NCBI RefSeq assembly: GCF_037975245.1
Contig: NC_092579.1
Location: 1,729,001-1,789,000 of the forward strand
DNA: 60,000 nt
Direction of reading: 5' to 3'
Source of the DNA: Apostichopus japonicus
Taxonomy: Eukaryota > Echinodermata > Holothuroidea > Aspidochirotida > Stichopodidae
Notes under the pieces: model-generated
Told to the model about the DNA's origin: nothing
Seen by the model: only the letters and a program-made list of their open reading frames with translations
Databases searched by the model: none
Translations under genes and position numbers: made by a program
Shown: one piece after another, positions 12,401 to 27,400 of the stretch
How positions within the stretch are numbered: position 1 is the first letter of the stretch
Layout of the letters: each line of letters begins with the position of its first letter

Positions 12401-15400
12401 CTTTTACTGGACAAGTTCCACTTTATTGTAGACAGAAAGTCTTATGAACATCAGGCTTAACAGCCTTTGTCTGAAATTTCTGTGGAATAATCTGCTTCCG
12501 TAAGTTAAAGAAGCTGAACCTGTGTCTAATTTTAAAGTATCATTCAAGACTCATCTATTCTCAGTGTTATAGTCTGTCATTCTATTACGATCCTCTTCTT
12601 CTCAGCATAACAAGACCCAACTGTTTTTGGTGCTAACTAAGCATGGTGTATTACTATAATTATTAAATGAGCCGACTATAATGTGCATATATGAGATTGT
12701 AGAGGACAAGCAGAATGAATCATCAAAGCATGAAATACTGCACTGATCCCTTCAAATGAAGGAAAGTATTTGGAGTAGGGAAAGGCTCTACGATTGACTA
12801 CCAATTAAAATACAGCAAACGTAACACTTTCTTCTTAAACACCATGAGTAGGACAGGTCATGAGTAGTCTAGTCACTCACCTTATGCTCTCAATAATTTA
12901 ATCACCACATGACCAGTTTGGTGTGCACAAATGTTTGTCCGATACGTTTTAATTTTTAGTCGATACATGCAACCTGCGGGAGAGTTGGTCTAATTCTAAT
13001 GTACATTAAGCTAGCACAGCAGGATTCTTATGTTTTTACATAATTTACCAATATTCAATCATTGCAGAGAGTGGACCTTCTCCTCCTTAAACATGTATCA
13101 TGGACTCCATTAAAGACATGGGCTAACAAATGTCTATTGTGATGAACTAAATAATCTCTTCTCAGTTTCACAGGTAACCTACAATCACATTATTATGGTG
13201 ATGCACATGTACTTCTAAACCACAGGATTTAGCTCGTTTTTGGAAAGAATGAGCAAATTCACTGTTGCATTTATCAATAAGTCAACAGGACAAAGGCTTG
13301 TTTGTAAAAACATGATATTCTGAATATATTTGTATACATTGTGTGTACATTGTGTGGACACAATTTTATACATGGTATACATTTTGTATTTTGTATACAA
13401 AATGTAAACATTTTATATTCATGCATACCCCCAACAGACTGCTTTAACAGAGCTACACTCTGAAAGTGTTAAGTATGACTATACAATGCCGAGTGAAACC
13501 TTACTCCACCTAGTAAGATGGCTTGTGGGACACTTTGTATTTCTTCTGGACATTATCATCCACTTTCTCGCATGAGTCATTGTACTGTTTACGTTTTCTG
13601 TCAAAGAACTGCAATTTGCTTCATGGTAATGCTCTCTCCTTTACAGTTGGTGTCATTTTCACTGTTTGATATTACAGTAATTGTTTATCTCCATTTCTCT
13701 CCTCATATCCATGCAATGTGTTTCATTTCAAACCTCTTAACATTAAAACGGCTTCACACGACCGATTATCAATATGTTTAGAGCTAACATGTCTCATCGA
13801 TTCTTACCAAGTAAGGTGTATAACTTATAACTTATAGCTAATAATATTCCGGAGGGAGACAACCCATTTATCATAGCACACCGGTAACTTTCCTTGAGAT
13901 CAACGCTACGATCATCGATTTATCTATTTCCTCTAGGCTAACACCCGTGTCATTCATTATAACATTAGTAGTCAGCCACTGATGACACTGCTCAGAATGG
14001 AGCTATCCCCCTAAGGGGTGAATTTCTGTCCCATTATAACTGGAATGACAGAGCAGAGCAGGGCAGATTCAGTTAATTCGAGATTGTTCAAGGTGTGTGG
14101 GAACACCAAAACAGGGAAATCAAAGGTTAATTAGATTTAAAGGTTAAATTTTATAGAGAGAATAACAGCAGTTAACCAAGTGCTCATCTACTTAAAACTG
14201 TTTATTGTGAACATAAATGTCACACATTCTGAGGTCATGATGTATCATGCAATTTACTTATATACTGTATTATTATTTTCATTTCTTGGAATTAGCTCAA
14301 ATGTGGAATCAAAGCAGTTGGAAAGCCTTTAATGGTAGATAACAGGGGTTTTCCCCTGTAAAGGGAAGTCGTGTGTGAGTGGAACGTGCAAAAACATCAA
14401 CTAGTATCGACTGAAAACAAGTGTGATTTTTTTTCTTTTTAATTGTTTTGTAATCTATTTCCTCTGCAGATAATGTGTCAACACTGACACTAACTTTTAT
14501 CTTCAATTTCCAGCATCTATTTGCTAAAATCTTGATGACACTGGCCTCTCCCAAGACTCAACCAACTCACCTCTATGAATAATTTTCAGTTCTCTCTTCA
14601 AATAAGTAAGTGCTTTGACAGTCTGCAAAAGAAGAAAATATTGCAACATATTAGGTAAAATAAGAAGATTGATACAAGACTACTATCGAATATATATACA
14701 GGCTTAACAGACGGGGGGGGGGGGGGCTTTTACCAGCCTCACGTGGATTCTAAGGCCCACTTCCTTTATGGATGCTGTTTTACTTTACCGAACCAGGTTC
14801 CATATACGTGAAGAGTGAAACCGAAGGTAGAAGATTTTGAAGTCCTTCCAGGAATGTAACTAAAACAATATAACCAATTACTAAAGCCCTGCAATGAACT
14901 TTCTGAAAACAAGTTGTGATTAAATAGATTTTTAGAGGAGAGGGCTGTCACAAAATACAGTCCCAAATGTGCCACCTGTTTTTATTTTATTCCCGATTTC
15001 TTCAAACAGTCCATCCAGTTCTTTTTTTACAGTTCTTCAAAAATCTTTCCACACACCTGTATCCCATGCCACAAATGTTCTTCAGGGTAAATACAAATTT
15101 GATGCAAGATTTAGACACTCATAAAACTGATTGTCTGAAAGATGGAACTTTTGAAGCGCCGTGCCGTTTGACTGTCCTGTCCCTCAGAATCTATCAGAGC
15201 TGTGTCTTTACAAATTGTTTTCGGGTTTATACAGAAATTTATTAGTCGCAACGTACAGTAGGCGAGAAACATATATTGCAGAACTTGAGAGTGCTGGAAG
15301 GCCGGACAGGCAGTATCTACTTAAAGGTCTTGGGGTGCCATCCAAGTAAACCTGACAAATAATGGTGTGCCAATTGAAATGGATAGCCTTTGGGGAAACA

Positions 15401-18400
15401 ATATCACAGGCTGTTGCACAAGATAAGCTTAAAGGGGATGTAACTGGGGGGTTTTCTGCACCGCAATGATATTTTCACCCTTTTATAGTCATAATAAGTA
15501 TACGGAAGATATTTTTGGAGATTTTTGACCTTGTGGAAGAAAAAAACTGGCAATTTTAACATGTTAAGCTATAGGTCCAATGGGATTAATCTGTAATGCA
15601 AGTACACGAATTTGCCAAAAGAATGTTGGTCAAATCAAGAACGAAATTCCAGACCTGCTGAGCAGTGTCGGCCGTGAGTAGAGTAATTATTTATAAATTC
15701 CACGTCCGCAGAAATATTCTGTGGAATGTAACGTAGAAGCGAGTTTCCGGGGGTGATTCCAATTACACAGCAACGATTCTTTGGGTGGTAGATTGAGACA
15801 TTTTTCGGTGGCAGAATGAGACTAGTAGATTCGATTGAGGACAGTGATTGGTCACCACTGTACAGTAGGTCAGTGTCAAAATGTTTATCAGGTAACTCTA
15901 GACACAGAAGAGGAGAGTGCAGTAATATCAGGAGACAGGTAAGTGAATGAATTGAGGTCTCTCATTTTCATGCAGAGGAGATGTTTTTTCTTGGTCCAAA
16001 ATACAGTAGGTTAAAAAAGTGGGTTAATATTAAAAATTCTTCCTGAATCTTCTGTCATCTTTTTCAATTATGGAACATTTCTGCCATGTCAGCAATACAG
16101 AATATATCCCGATAAATTTGACAACCTGTGAACAGACCACCTTAAATGACCCTTGCGCTACATTCAACCCTGACTCCTACTGAAATTCTTAATGACACAT
16201 TGTGAATGGGAAGGGTTCTGTTGAATGTAAGACTTGATTATATAGGCTTCAGACACAGTCTAAGGTGGGATGAGTGAGTCAGATTTACTCACAGCGACAG
16301 TGACTTTGCCGAGGATGTGCTCTGGTATCCTCTGTGAGATGATCTCGTACACAAACTTGCAGACTCTCTCTAGTGATGCATCCATTAACTCCATGCATAT
16401 CCAGCAGTCACCCTGATGATAAGTAAGAAAGATAAACAGCATTAAAACTACAGGTTAGACATATACTGTTCTGTAGGGTCAGGCATGGCTAATCTCATAA
16501 GATTCTTCAGGGATACAGAATCCAGAAGGAAGACCTCTTTGGGTTGAAATTTGATGAATTACTACTTTATTAGAATGTAAAAATTTTTGTATATTTGATG
16601 AAAGGGAAGTGAATGTTCCAAAACTGACCTGGTTTGCAAATGTTAGTACAAAAATGTAGTCCACAATGACTTCAATATTACACTAACATGCATGTCTCTA
16701 ACACTTGATTTAATCTCTATTTAACAAGCACTCTAGACATAGCAACTTTAAGAAAACTCAACCAAGGTAGAGCTTGGGCAAAAAGACCAAACAATCCCAA
16801 ATGATCCACTCTCAATCCCTAATTGTCTTAAGGTTATCAACCTCTTTGCTGATATACAAAGAAATAATCATAATAATACCTTCCTTTGGGTTCCTTGCAA
16901 TATTTCTATGATAAATATTATGAAGCTTGATGATGAATCTTGAATATTTCAAACAAGTTTTGGTCAGTCTGGCTGGGTTAATAAATTCTCAAAACAGAAT
17001 GAATTACCTCTTTAAAGAGTGCCCCGTAGAACTTGATAATGTATTCACAATTACTGCTCTCCTTGACAACATTCAGGTCCATCAACAGCTGATGTTGCTC
17101 CTTCTCATCTACCGTGGAACGAATTCTCTGACGAAGGCGAAGAAGGAAACAAACAGAAATCACGCTTTATATGGAGGTCTTTGAACCTGGACGGCCTGTA
17201 TCAGACATTCAAGGACAGACAATGTGCTAGGAAATTCAATCAGACTAACCACTGTAGAACTTCCAAGAAACTGATCATACCTAAAGTAACGTGAAACATT
17301 AATACAGAGAATAGCTTTTTAAAGTAGCTAGATGTGTTTATCGATTAATTACACTACTTGTAAGCAGGTTTTCAAATTTGGGCTACTTACTGGCTAAATG
17401 CCAGTGGATTTTGATGCTTGCCAGTACTAGAAAAGAAGGCAGTTAATTCTTCTGCCAGTATAGACATTTAAGAATGTAAGCACATGATAGGTCGATTAAC
17501 AATACTGTCCGTGAAAATGTCAGCATGATTCCTGTACCTAACATAGCCCTTTACTACTACTTCATTTCTGGTCAGCAAATGCATATTGAGTTGCTCTCAT
17601 AAGCCAGTACAGTGACTGATGTGTGTCATAATTCAGAAAAAATGCCAGGGAGAACTTGATTGCAGCCAGTAGATTTTTCTAAGCACAGTTTGAATGTTTG
17701 GCAAGTGGTCAATATATTGAAATTCTAGGCTTGATGATGCTTATTATTTTTGATACACTTGTTCTATATTTGGTCCAAACAGCTCACTGCACCTCGTACT
17801 GTAACCATGTACAGTACAGTACATACCTCATTGCTATTGGTCAAGACAAACTGAATATTCATCTATACACAGAATAACTTACAAATGTACATGTCCAATA
17901 GACAGTAATTACACATACAGTGATTGCCTTAGGTTATGTCAAAATGTCAAGTCTTCAAAAGAACAAAAATGTGATCTTATTATAAGAGGTATTAAAAACA
18001 ACGTTTATTCATTGCTTTTCAACCAGGGTGTTGTATCTTGCTGCTGGCACAAACTTGGTTTCGTAACGTTATGTAGAGAATATTGTCATGGATATTTATA
18101 GAAACATCACATATGTAAAAACAACGTACACGATAGCTGCGTGAGAGGTTAATTTAATTTTGATCTCATCGGCAAACATTTCAATGGCATTCTGCTAATA
18201 ATCTTTCAATGGACTGCACATGTGCATGCATGTGCCAAATTGCATAGCATGTTACATCTACAGCAGATCTGCAACACTAAAGGTGACAAAATAGCCTACA
18301 ACCGACTAATCATCGCCATGGATACATAAACGGCATTCAAGTATGCAGACAGTATTATTGTTAATATAGTCAGAGGCTCCTAAAAAACATTATACCTGCA

Positions 18401-21400
18401 AATTCTGTCAAGGGAACCTTGTTATGTAGCAAATGTTAAATACTATTGCGGACTTGCCAAGGTTTTGGCCAACCTTTAATTTCATACATTGAAATATGAA
18501 GTAATATCATTAAATTTGACTAATATCAAGAGTCACTTTAAATTGTGCTTTAATACTCATAGTATGAGAATGGTAATAGATCTGATGCATTTTCCTGTTC
18601 AAATTTCAGATAAACATTAGCCCTAAAATGGAATCATTAATAACAATACTATAGGAGCCTGAGGATATCTTAAAAATTTGAAAAAATCTCTATTTTCTGT
18701 ATAAAAAAAAATAATTACAAGTCAAGCTTTTGTAAAACTTGATGACCAAAAATTACAAATTTGCTGTCTGAAATAAACAAAAAACTTTTCTTCAGCAGGG
18801 TAGCAGAACTGTATCTTAAATATACCCACTGCACACACACACACAGCAAGCACTAAATATATCACCGTTCACCCTCAGTGTCAGTATAGAGAAAGTGATG
18901 ATAATCATTTATCACAAACACCATAATGATGATGGTTTGTTTATGCTCAGATATACAAGAAGAGCATACATTGGTAATAAATTATGTCATCTCGCCCCCC
19001 CCTCCCCTGCAGGAGAATTCTTGACTATCATTGACAGCTAAACTGAAGAACCATTAGAGAGTTCAGAGTGGCTTGTTGCTTGAGGGAAATAGACATGCAC
19101 ACATACAAAAGATTTAGCATGTTTGGCATGCTTACTATAAGTAGTGTGTACCATCAGTAAAAATATGTTTTTGTATTCTTTTCTCTTGCTAAGGACCCTG
19201 TCAGAAGATTGGTTTATGTCATGAAACATTTGGAGAACGTCTACACGAAGAATCACCAATATTTAGCTGTAAACACTAACAACAATAAACAAGAGCATCA
19301 ATGACGCAGTATCTCAATACTGGAAGTTCTAATTTCGATTCCTAATTTCATATCGTTGCTCTGTCTCTACAATTATCATTATCAATCATGATACAACAAA
19401 TATAGAACTTGCATTTACACTACTTTTCCACGAATAGTCTCTGCAGGTTACACTTCATCCTGTGAGTGTTGCGAGTGTCGTTGTAATACAAGGCTCTTAG
19501 GTATCCTTTTGTTTGTATGCTTTTTAATATTGATAAATGTAAGGTAATGCACATTGGTAGTAGTAAGCAAAAGTTTACATACAATCTTAATGGTGTGGAG
19601 TTACAGGAGGTCTCTGTTGAAAGAGACCTAGGTATCTACATTGACTCATCTCTGCAACCTTCTAAACATTGTCTTGAAGCTGCTAAAAGAGGTAATAGGG
19701 TTTTAGGTATGATCAAGGGGAACTTCAGTTTTCTGAAAGAGGACATCGTAGTTAGGCTTTATAAGCAATTGGTTAGGCCTCATCTGGAGTATGCTGTGCA
19801 GGCTTGGAACCCTTAATTTGCTAAGGATAAGTACAGAGGAGGGCTACTAGGATGATTAGTTCATTAAAGGGGGTTCCTTATTATAGGCGGTTACAACTGT
19901 TGAATCTCACCACACTGGAGCTTAGAAAGTTACGTGGGGACTTGATCCAGGTTTTCAAGATTGTTAATGGTTTCGACAATTTATCCTTTACCGACTTTTT
20001 CTTGTTTGCTAACAGTAGTTGTACTAGAGGTCATTGTCTTAAACTCCAAAAGTCGCATAGTAGGATTAATATTCGGCATACCTTTTTTTCTAATAGGGTT
20101 GTGAATGAGTGGAATGGTTTGCCTGAGAAAGTTGTACTTGCAAGTAGTGTGAATGGGTTTAAGAATGCTTTGGACAAGCACTTAGAGCATTGTAATCGGG
20201 TCTGAGTGTCTGTGTCTTCAGTTTTTTCCCTCTCTTTATAGGGTCCTTGATGGGGACTTAAGTGTCCCTCCTGATCCTTTTTTCTACTAAACTAACTAAA
20301 CTATCAAATCACCTCTGGATTTTTTTTTTTTTTTTTACAAATTTCCAAAATACGTAAATATGACATCCTACCTTATCAGCACTGTGCTAAGCGAATGGCC
20401 TAACCACCTCGACGTGTATGTCAACTGTTAATGGCTTGAAATGGGCTTAGAATACTTACTCAAAATATCCATCTCAAAAAGCATCTCAGACAAACAATCC
20501 ATCTTCAATCTTTACCAAAGTGTAAATTTTAATTACATATTGCATACATTCCGACATTATTTTGTGCTTATTTTCAGTATTTTACCTTTTTTGAACAAAA
20601 AGAAATGTTACGAACTTGAAGTTAAACATACCTAATTCGTTACCTATTAAACTCCATGCAAGTTCAATTAGAAATGTATGCTAAGGCCAATCAAACTGGA
20701 AAGCAAATTGTACCATCGTAACTTGTTTAATATTACTCTAGAATGTTACCAGATTGATGTAAAGAAATAATAACAACTAGAAACTACTCCAATTAAAATA
20801 CGACATTCCCTCTTTAAGACATAGCACATACCTTCCAAACAAATGCCGATTTCCAGCAAATTGAAAGTTGTAAACTAAGCTACGATTTTTTTTTTTTTTT
20901 TTGCAAACCTATCGTTAGGCTACATTTCCCATCGACTTAGTGTGGTGGTTAGGCTAACATGTGGTCGAAGGTTGCAGTATTTCATGGATATTTTAGTTTG
21001 AGTTAACTGCGTCACAATTTCAGCGAATAAGGAGATGCTTAGGCAAGATTTTCCGTTGACTATGTCTGGTGTTCGGGTACCATGCGCGACGATAGCAACT
21101 AAGAAAGTATGTTAAAAGCTACGCAAAGTATTTTTTTTTTTTCACAACAATGGTTGGACTACAAATTAAACGTAGCAGTCAGCAGTACAAAAATGTGTAT
21201 TAGCGTGCAATACACTACACACGGTACAGAAAAATTGGTCGCGAGGGTAGCCATTTCGTATATCTAACATGTAGCTGCCATGAGTTTGGCCAATCTGCTA
21301 CAAACCATGCTTGGAGGCGGGGCTTAATCATCAAAAACAGGAAAACGTGGGCAAAAGTTCCCTACAAACAAGTTTTGGAGCGTGTGCAAAAAGGCATGAC

Positions 21401-24400
21401 ACAAACTGTGTTTCGGCCCGATTTGGACATAAATCGGTGAAAAAGTCATAGAATGAGATATAATTCTGGAATAAAAAATAGTAACTTTTGTAGGCCATTA
21501 TGATATATGCTTGCTCTGGAAATTCCAGAGAAAAAGAACTTTGTATGAAGACGCTGAAAATTTTTTAAGAGAAGAGAGAGTCCCACTAACTGTTACAATA
21601 TCTCTATACATGTAATGTATTGAGATAAAAACAATGTACTGTACAGCACAGAAGGCCTTCCTGATTTTCATCAAGTGCTGTTTATCTTTTTGGCATATTT
21701 GTTTCAACATTAATTGCTAAGAATGAGAATGTATGTTGCTAGTTTTAATTGTGAGCAAGTTAGAGAAAGAATTCAAGAAATATGATGCATCAACACAGAG
21801 CTGTACTGTATGTCAATAATGACTAACTCAAAAAAATAATAATTAAAATCCTAAACATGAAATGGTGAATTCTGAGTCATATTTAGGATATGAATTAGTT
21901 GTCTACAGGGTATATGGGTTGTGTGTTTTAACCACTTCAACCTGTTTGTATGGGGTTGAAGGGGGGTGGGGGATTAAATATCCCCATACACCTCTAGATC
22001 CACTATTGCCATCTATAGTACCTACTCAGTCATGGAGTCATATTTGTTCTTTAAGTTGAGTTTATCTTCCTGACAGCAGACAACAGCCAACAAAACCGAG
22101 CAACATGGCTTCCAGGGTGTTAGACTGAAGGCAAGGGAAATTATTAGGGAAACAAATTATGTGCCTTGCAATCTATGGACACTGTAACACAGGGGATTCC
22201 TGTATGTATTAATAACCTCTGTTCATACAACTTTTGACAGCCCCAAACCATGCCTCTACAATTACATACAATCTGATTTTATATTCTGTTGAAAATTATT
22301 TCATTCAAAATGCATTGAATGCACTGTACTCTGTAGTGCCGTAGTTTTAAAGACCAACTATGGAGACTTTTCGATGAACATATAATCCCACCATTTTGCA
22401 TGTATGTAATCCTTATTCCAATTACATTGCTGTAATTAACTTTACCAATTTCGGACGTTAAATACGTGAAAAATGGGAAGAAAAGTCAGCTTTTTATGAA
22501 ACCTGTTTCAGACATTCCTGAAACATTCCGAAGACATCAGGTGACCATGTGACGTCACTGTTTGTATACCTCACTCACAACAATACTTTTAGTGTGTAAA
22601 GTTGTATAGTTGAGCTGCCAAAAACATCAACGATATTACTCCTTTTCCCCCGAAATGCCACAATTCTGTGTTGTTGGAGGTTGCAGTTATACCTCATCCA
22701 ACAAAAGCATCAGCTTTTTTAGATTTCCGAGTAAAAGAACCGACGTAAAACGCCGCAGACTTTGGATCAATTTTTGAGATCCACGCGGAAAGATTTTTCA
22801 GCACCCTGAGTATCACATGCCCATGAGTCCACATGCATGACCCTGCCTCTGTGTAAGCTGCAAATGTCTCATTCTGCGAAAGTTATATTGTCGATAGCTG
22901 TGTCGGACCATGGCCGGACATAGCTAATGTGAAATTGACCGTAAACAAGCTCTGGACGTCCTTACATGTAACATTATATCACGCAATTGACAGTATAATA
23001 TTTACCGTAAGAGATGACCGTGTATATACGGTGCCTATATAGGGTAGCATTGTTAGTACATGTATGGCTCACAGCATGCGTAAATAGTCATGCTATAGGA
23101 TTTCATCACATTTATCTTTTTCTTTTGTTGTATTCCAGTATCGTGAGTTCGTGATACATTGTGTTATATTGTCCGTTATGTTTATTCCAGCATCTGCATG
23201 GTCCAAGGAGTTGGATAAAAACGGTTCTATGTAGCGATCGGACGTTTTATTTCGTTAGTGACTGTCTTGTGATTGTGGGATGTAACTGGTCAAGGCCTGT
23301 TTCAACTAGACCTAACTCTATGGAGTTACACAGAGTCACGGTAGTATTTCGCCCAGGATTGAACGAGAAACGTGGATTTGAATATTCACTGCTAAATTTT
23401 GTTTATTGAAAGGATACTTTTTCTGTGTTTGTACTTTTGGATATTAAAACAAGTAAGTACTATGTTCAGCTGAAGCTTAGTCATGTATATGCTACCCTGG
23501 TCGATTCGGGTCAGCATCTTCTCGTAGTTGTTCGATTATGTTTAGTGTCTTTTTGGTAATTTGTTGACAGTAACGTAAGCCATTTTCCCGTCACATATCA
23601 CGCATGAGGCATCTTTTAGGTCTATTCTTCTGTTCAGTTTATGGTATCTTGCGATCAAATTGTATTATGGAATCGCCAAGCTGCTTGCCAGCATGTTCTA
23701 CAGTATATTGTACCGTACGGACCTATTGACGCTCCGCTATGTAAAAGACGCTTCCATTTGAGTGGAAATTTTGCTAATGAAATAACCAATTTAACTAAAA
23801 TTTCTGCTTATAATTGTCTTAAAACTAGTTGTTAACCTTCATGTGTTCTTGTTTTAAGCTAACAGCTTTTCAAACGCTCGAAATTGGAAGTCAAAAACAG
23901 TACAATTGATCGCTATCTGTGTACAAACAGTGCCTATATCAGCGTTTGATTTTCGCGGTATACAAACAATGACGTCACACGGTGACCAGAGGCTCCTTTG
24001 GGTCAATCTCTGTTTTCAGACATTCCAGAGGTTCATGTCACGTGACTACCCAAAATGTCCACTTTCGTGGTCGTTTTTGATGGGTAATAGTAGGTTTTCG
24101 AAGATTATTTTTTACACATAGTGATTATGGGTATGTAAACTCCTAAATTAATGGAAAATCCCCCCCAAAAAATTTGCCTCCATAGTTGGTCTTTAAAACG
24201 TTGCAGCTCAAATGAAACAGTTGCATTCATAGCATACTTGCAACTGGTTAAACTACAGCTTATCACATAATTGGTATTTCTTTATAAATAAACAGACAAG
24301 GAGAATCCTTCTCTGGGCGATGCATGTTTATTTATCCATCACGATCATCAATTTCAACTACTGTACATGTATGACACAAACCATACAAGTTCCTCTTCCA

Positions 24401-27400
24401 ATATTTAATGCAACCAGAGGCAACAAACCTCAGCGGATGCAAGCAAGTACAGTAAGATTTAAAGGAATGCTTAAATTACTACAGTAGCTGTAGTATTAAT
24501 CCCACTTGTAGCTGACAGGGAGGTTTCCCATCTCAGATTGATTTTGACTCAAAGACATTCGGTTCAATATGTAAGCCTACTTGAACTTTAATAAAACGTA
24601 AAAGTTAAAGAGAGAATGGGTTTTATACTGTATGCTTCAAGTGCAGTGTAATTTGAACTTAGATCAGTGTATGGATTGTTTAGTATAGATACAGTAGGAA
24701 GAGAGAAGCTTACAGTGAAAGGTGAAACTGAAGAGAGCTCAATTTGTTTAATTCTCTTGCGCAGTAAGTTGAGCAGCATCTGTGTATAGACAGAAGAATC
24801 TGTGTATACACAGTTGATGAATGTACATGTATGTATATATACCTGACCAAAGAAGTTTTAATGTTTTTTAAGCATGGCTAACTTTTGAAATTATGATACA
24901 AAAAGTTTGACACTGTATTTTGAAATGATCGGGTTGGAAATTTGTTAAAGCAGATATATATACTGTATGTCCAGTAGTAATCTATTATCCATTTACAAGT
25001 TTTACCTGTAGTCTGCACTAAACAGGAACACGGTTTGAGTGCAACAATCTACTGTAATAGCATACAACCACCGTGGGCTAATCAATGGCTTACAGTATGT
25101 GTAAATACTGAGTATGGTATGCCTAGGTTCCTTAGCCTACCATGTACAGTATCATACTGCAGATTCCACTTACATGCAGTAAACAGTAGTACTTACCTAC
25201 AGTACCATTAACAAATTAAATTATTCTTTCCCACCATCCTAGACTGCAAACATTTAGCAAGCAATCATTCACATCTATTTTGTATGCACGATACAGTACT
25301 AAGTAATAAAAGCCAGATTACACAGTTAAAAACTGATTTTAATTCACACATAATTAATTTATTGGATTTCATAGACTGTACACGCAGTGCGTACTGTAGC
25401 CTGTACATTTCTGCTGTTGACTTTTCACAATGTTAATTCTCTAACAGTAAATTTGATCTATGTAGATATATCATGGCTGATCATATCATAGAACTTGTGA
25501 GCTTCCCATGAAGAGATTTTATCATCCAGCAATATTTACAGGTTTAGGAGCATCATGTTATTCAAAAAAAAAATAATAATAAAAATAAATAAATAAAAAT
25601 CTCATCAAACTAATGAGTTTCTGAATGGTCTCTCCGATGATTTCATAGTTTAGGTGATTAAAAGAAACATTTTGTCCCTTAATTAAGTCAAAACAGTAAA
25701 CAAACAATGGAAAACTGATTGGGAAATTATAAACAATGGGGAGAGAGCAAAACAAATCAAATAAATGGCTAGGAGATTGGAACCAGTGACCTTTATCTAG
25801 ATATTAAACAAGCCCTTTTATTACGTTTACAGCACATGAACGCTGAAAAACTCCAGACACCTCACTGCAGTTGCAGACTGGGTCATCCTGGTACATCACA
25901 CAATATAGAAATACGATACATATAATATTTACAGGTAAAGTGAAAAGAAAAAGGAGGGAAGCACCCTTACACACCGCAGAAAGAGATACTGTAAATTGTA
26001 TCCCTTTCTAATTAATATAAAATATATTGATTTTATGCAACAATATTTAGAGAGCTCTCAAGGACATTCAACTTATTTCATTCCAGACAGGGTATTAATT
26101 TTATTCATTCTATTACTTTGCAGACAGTGCTAAACTGCGAGCTCACATATACTATTGATTTTAAACAACAACAGAAATATAGATCATGGACCAATCAAAG
26201 TGGGCCAATCAAAGTTTACCAATTCAGTAAAGGACTCGATCTCACTAATTGTTTGAGACGGTAATTAGTTTGCAGGTTCATAAATTATTGATTTTGTACA
26301 ATGATATTTGATATTCACAGTGTAAATGTTTAAGTTGTGTTCAGAAATGCCTTCAAAAATGTGATTTGAGAAAAAGTGAAAGTGTTTTTGACAAATTCAC
26401 TAATTAAATCAAGCTATCAGTTAATTAATCATCAGCATACTTCATTTGGATTTTTCATCACTATATGTAATATTGTAAATACAGTTACAATGCTATAAAA
26501 CGAAGTTTGTCAGGTTGTCTTGTAACAATGATGAATTACACCCTTTATGTCCTGCACTAAACTGTCTTCTTATTAAAGCCAAAAGAAATTTAAATAAGTC
26601 CTCACATCTTGCCAAATATAGAATATTATCATTTGCTGCAGCAAAATATTCCCATGGTAATAAATTATTCTAGAGCTACATAAATATGGTGAAATATATT
26701 ACTTGTTTTATTCCCTGTTGATGGGAAATCCAGCTCCCAACAGGTTGAATTATAAAACAACAATTTACATTCACTGTGTGTGCACTTTGGAAGCGATTAT
26801 CGTCAGTATGTAAATACCATTGACTACCGTACCTTACTGTACTTCTAACATTCTAATCTATGTACGAGATCTAAGAATTCCAGGTATGACAATGACTAAC
26901 TCATAACTTTGACACACAAGGTGATGCTCACCTCCACATGGTACCAAGTATCAAAGATAATCACACACAGCTAGATATATCTCTAGCTAAGAGTATCCAG
27001 GCTTTGACCCATGCTGCTGATCACCATCCATTTTAAAAAACAAAAATTCAATCCCTCCCCTTCCCTCCTCCTCCCCAACCCCCACCAATTAAAAGGAGGG
27101 TTACGCCTTGTTTTCTTCAACTACTATGTAAAGCCTAGATCAGTTTGACCTACAGTATTTGGGTAGTAGAATGGTCAGAGTTGAAGAACTTGGAACAGAT
27201 CATTCTAGATGTGGTGCAGTAGGTGAGAGTGCTCCTGCTGTGCGGAGACAGGTTTTAGAGATTAGTGGAAACAATGTTAACACTTATGCTCACCTTTACA
27301 GCCATATAGGTTGAACTCCTCTTATGGAACATCTTATTCACCGAACCAAAGTTGCCACGCCCGATTTCACCGATATCCTCCAAGTCTTCTGAAGTGAATG

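Larger units (their letters stand above)
17128..27293 (-). other. MAP2K4: MAP2K4 intron 4 (~10.2 kb)
   Basis: Large intron between exons 5 and 4. It hosts a LINE 3' fragment (19505-20310) and a THAP-type element (22345-24199), plus T-runs (20322-20337, 20888-20902, 21131-21142). The stretch 24200-27293 is AT-rich, dotted with TACTGTA/TACAGTA words, and has no recognised gene. Confidence 0.6.

Noticed and set aside
22337-24207. 8-bp target-site duplication around the THAP element
   Set aside because: The flanking octamers agree at only about half of positions, so I do not claim a duplication.
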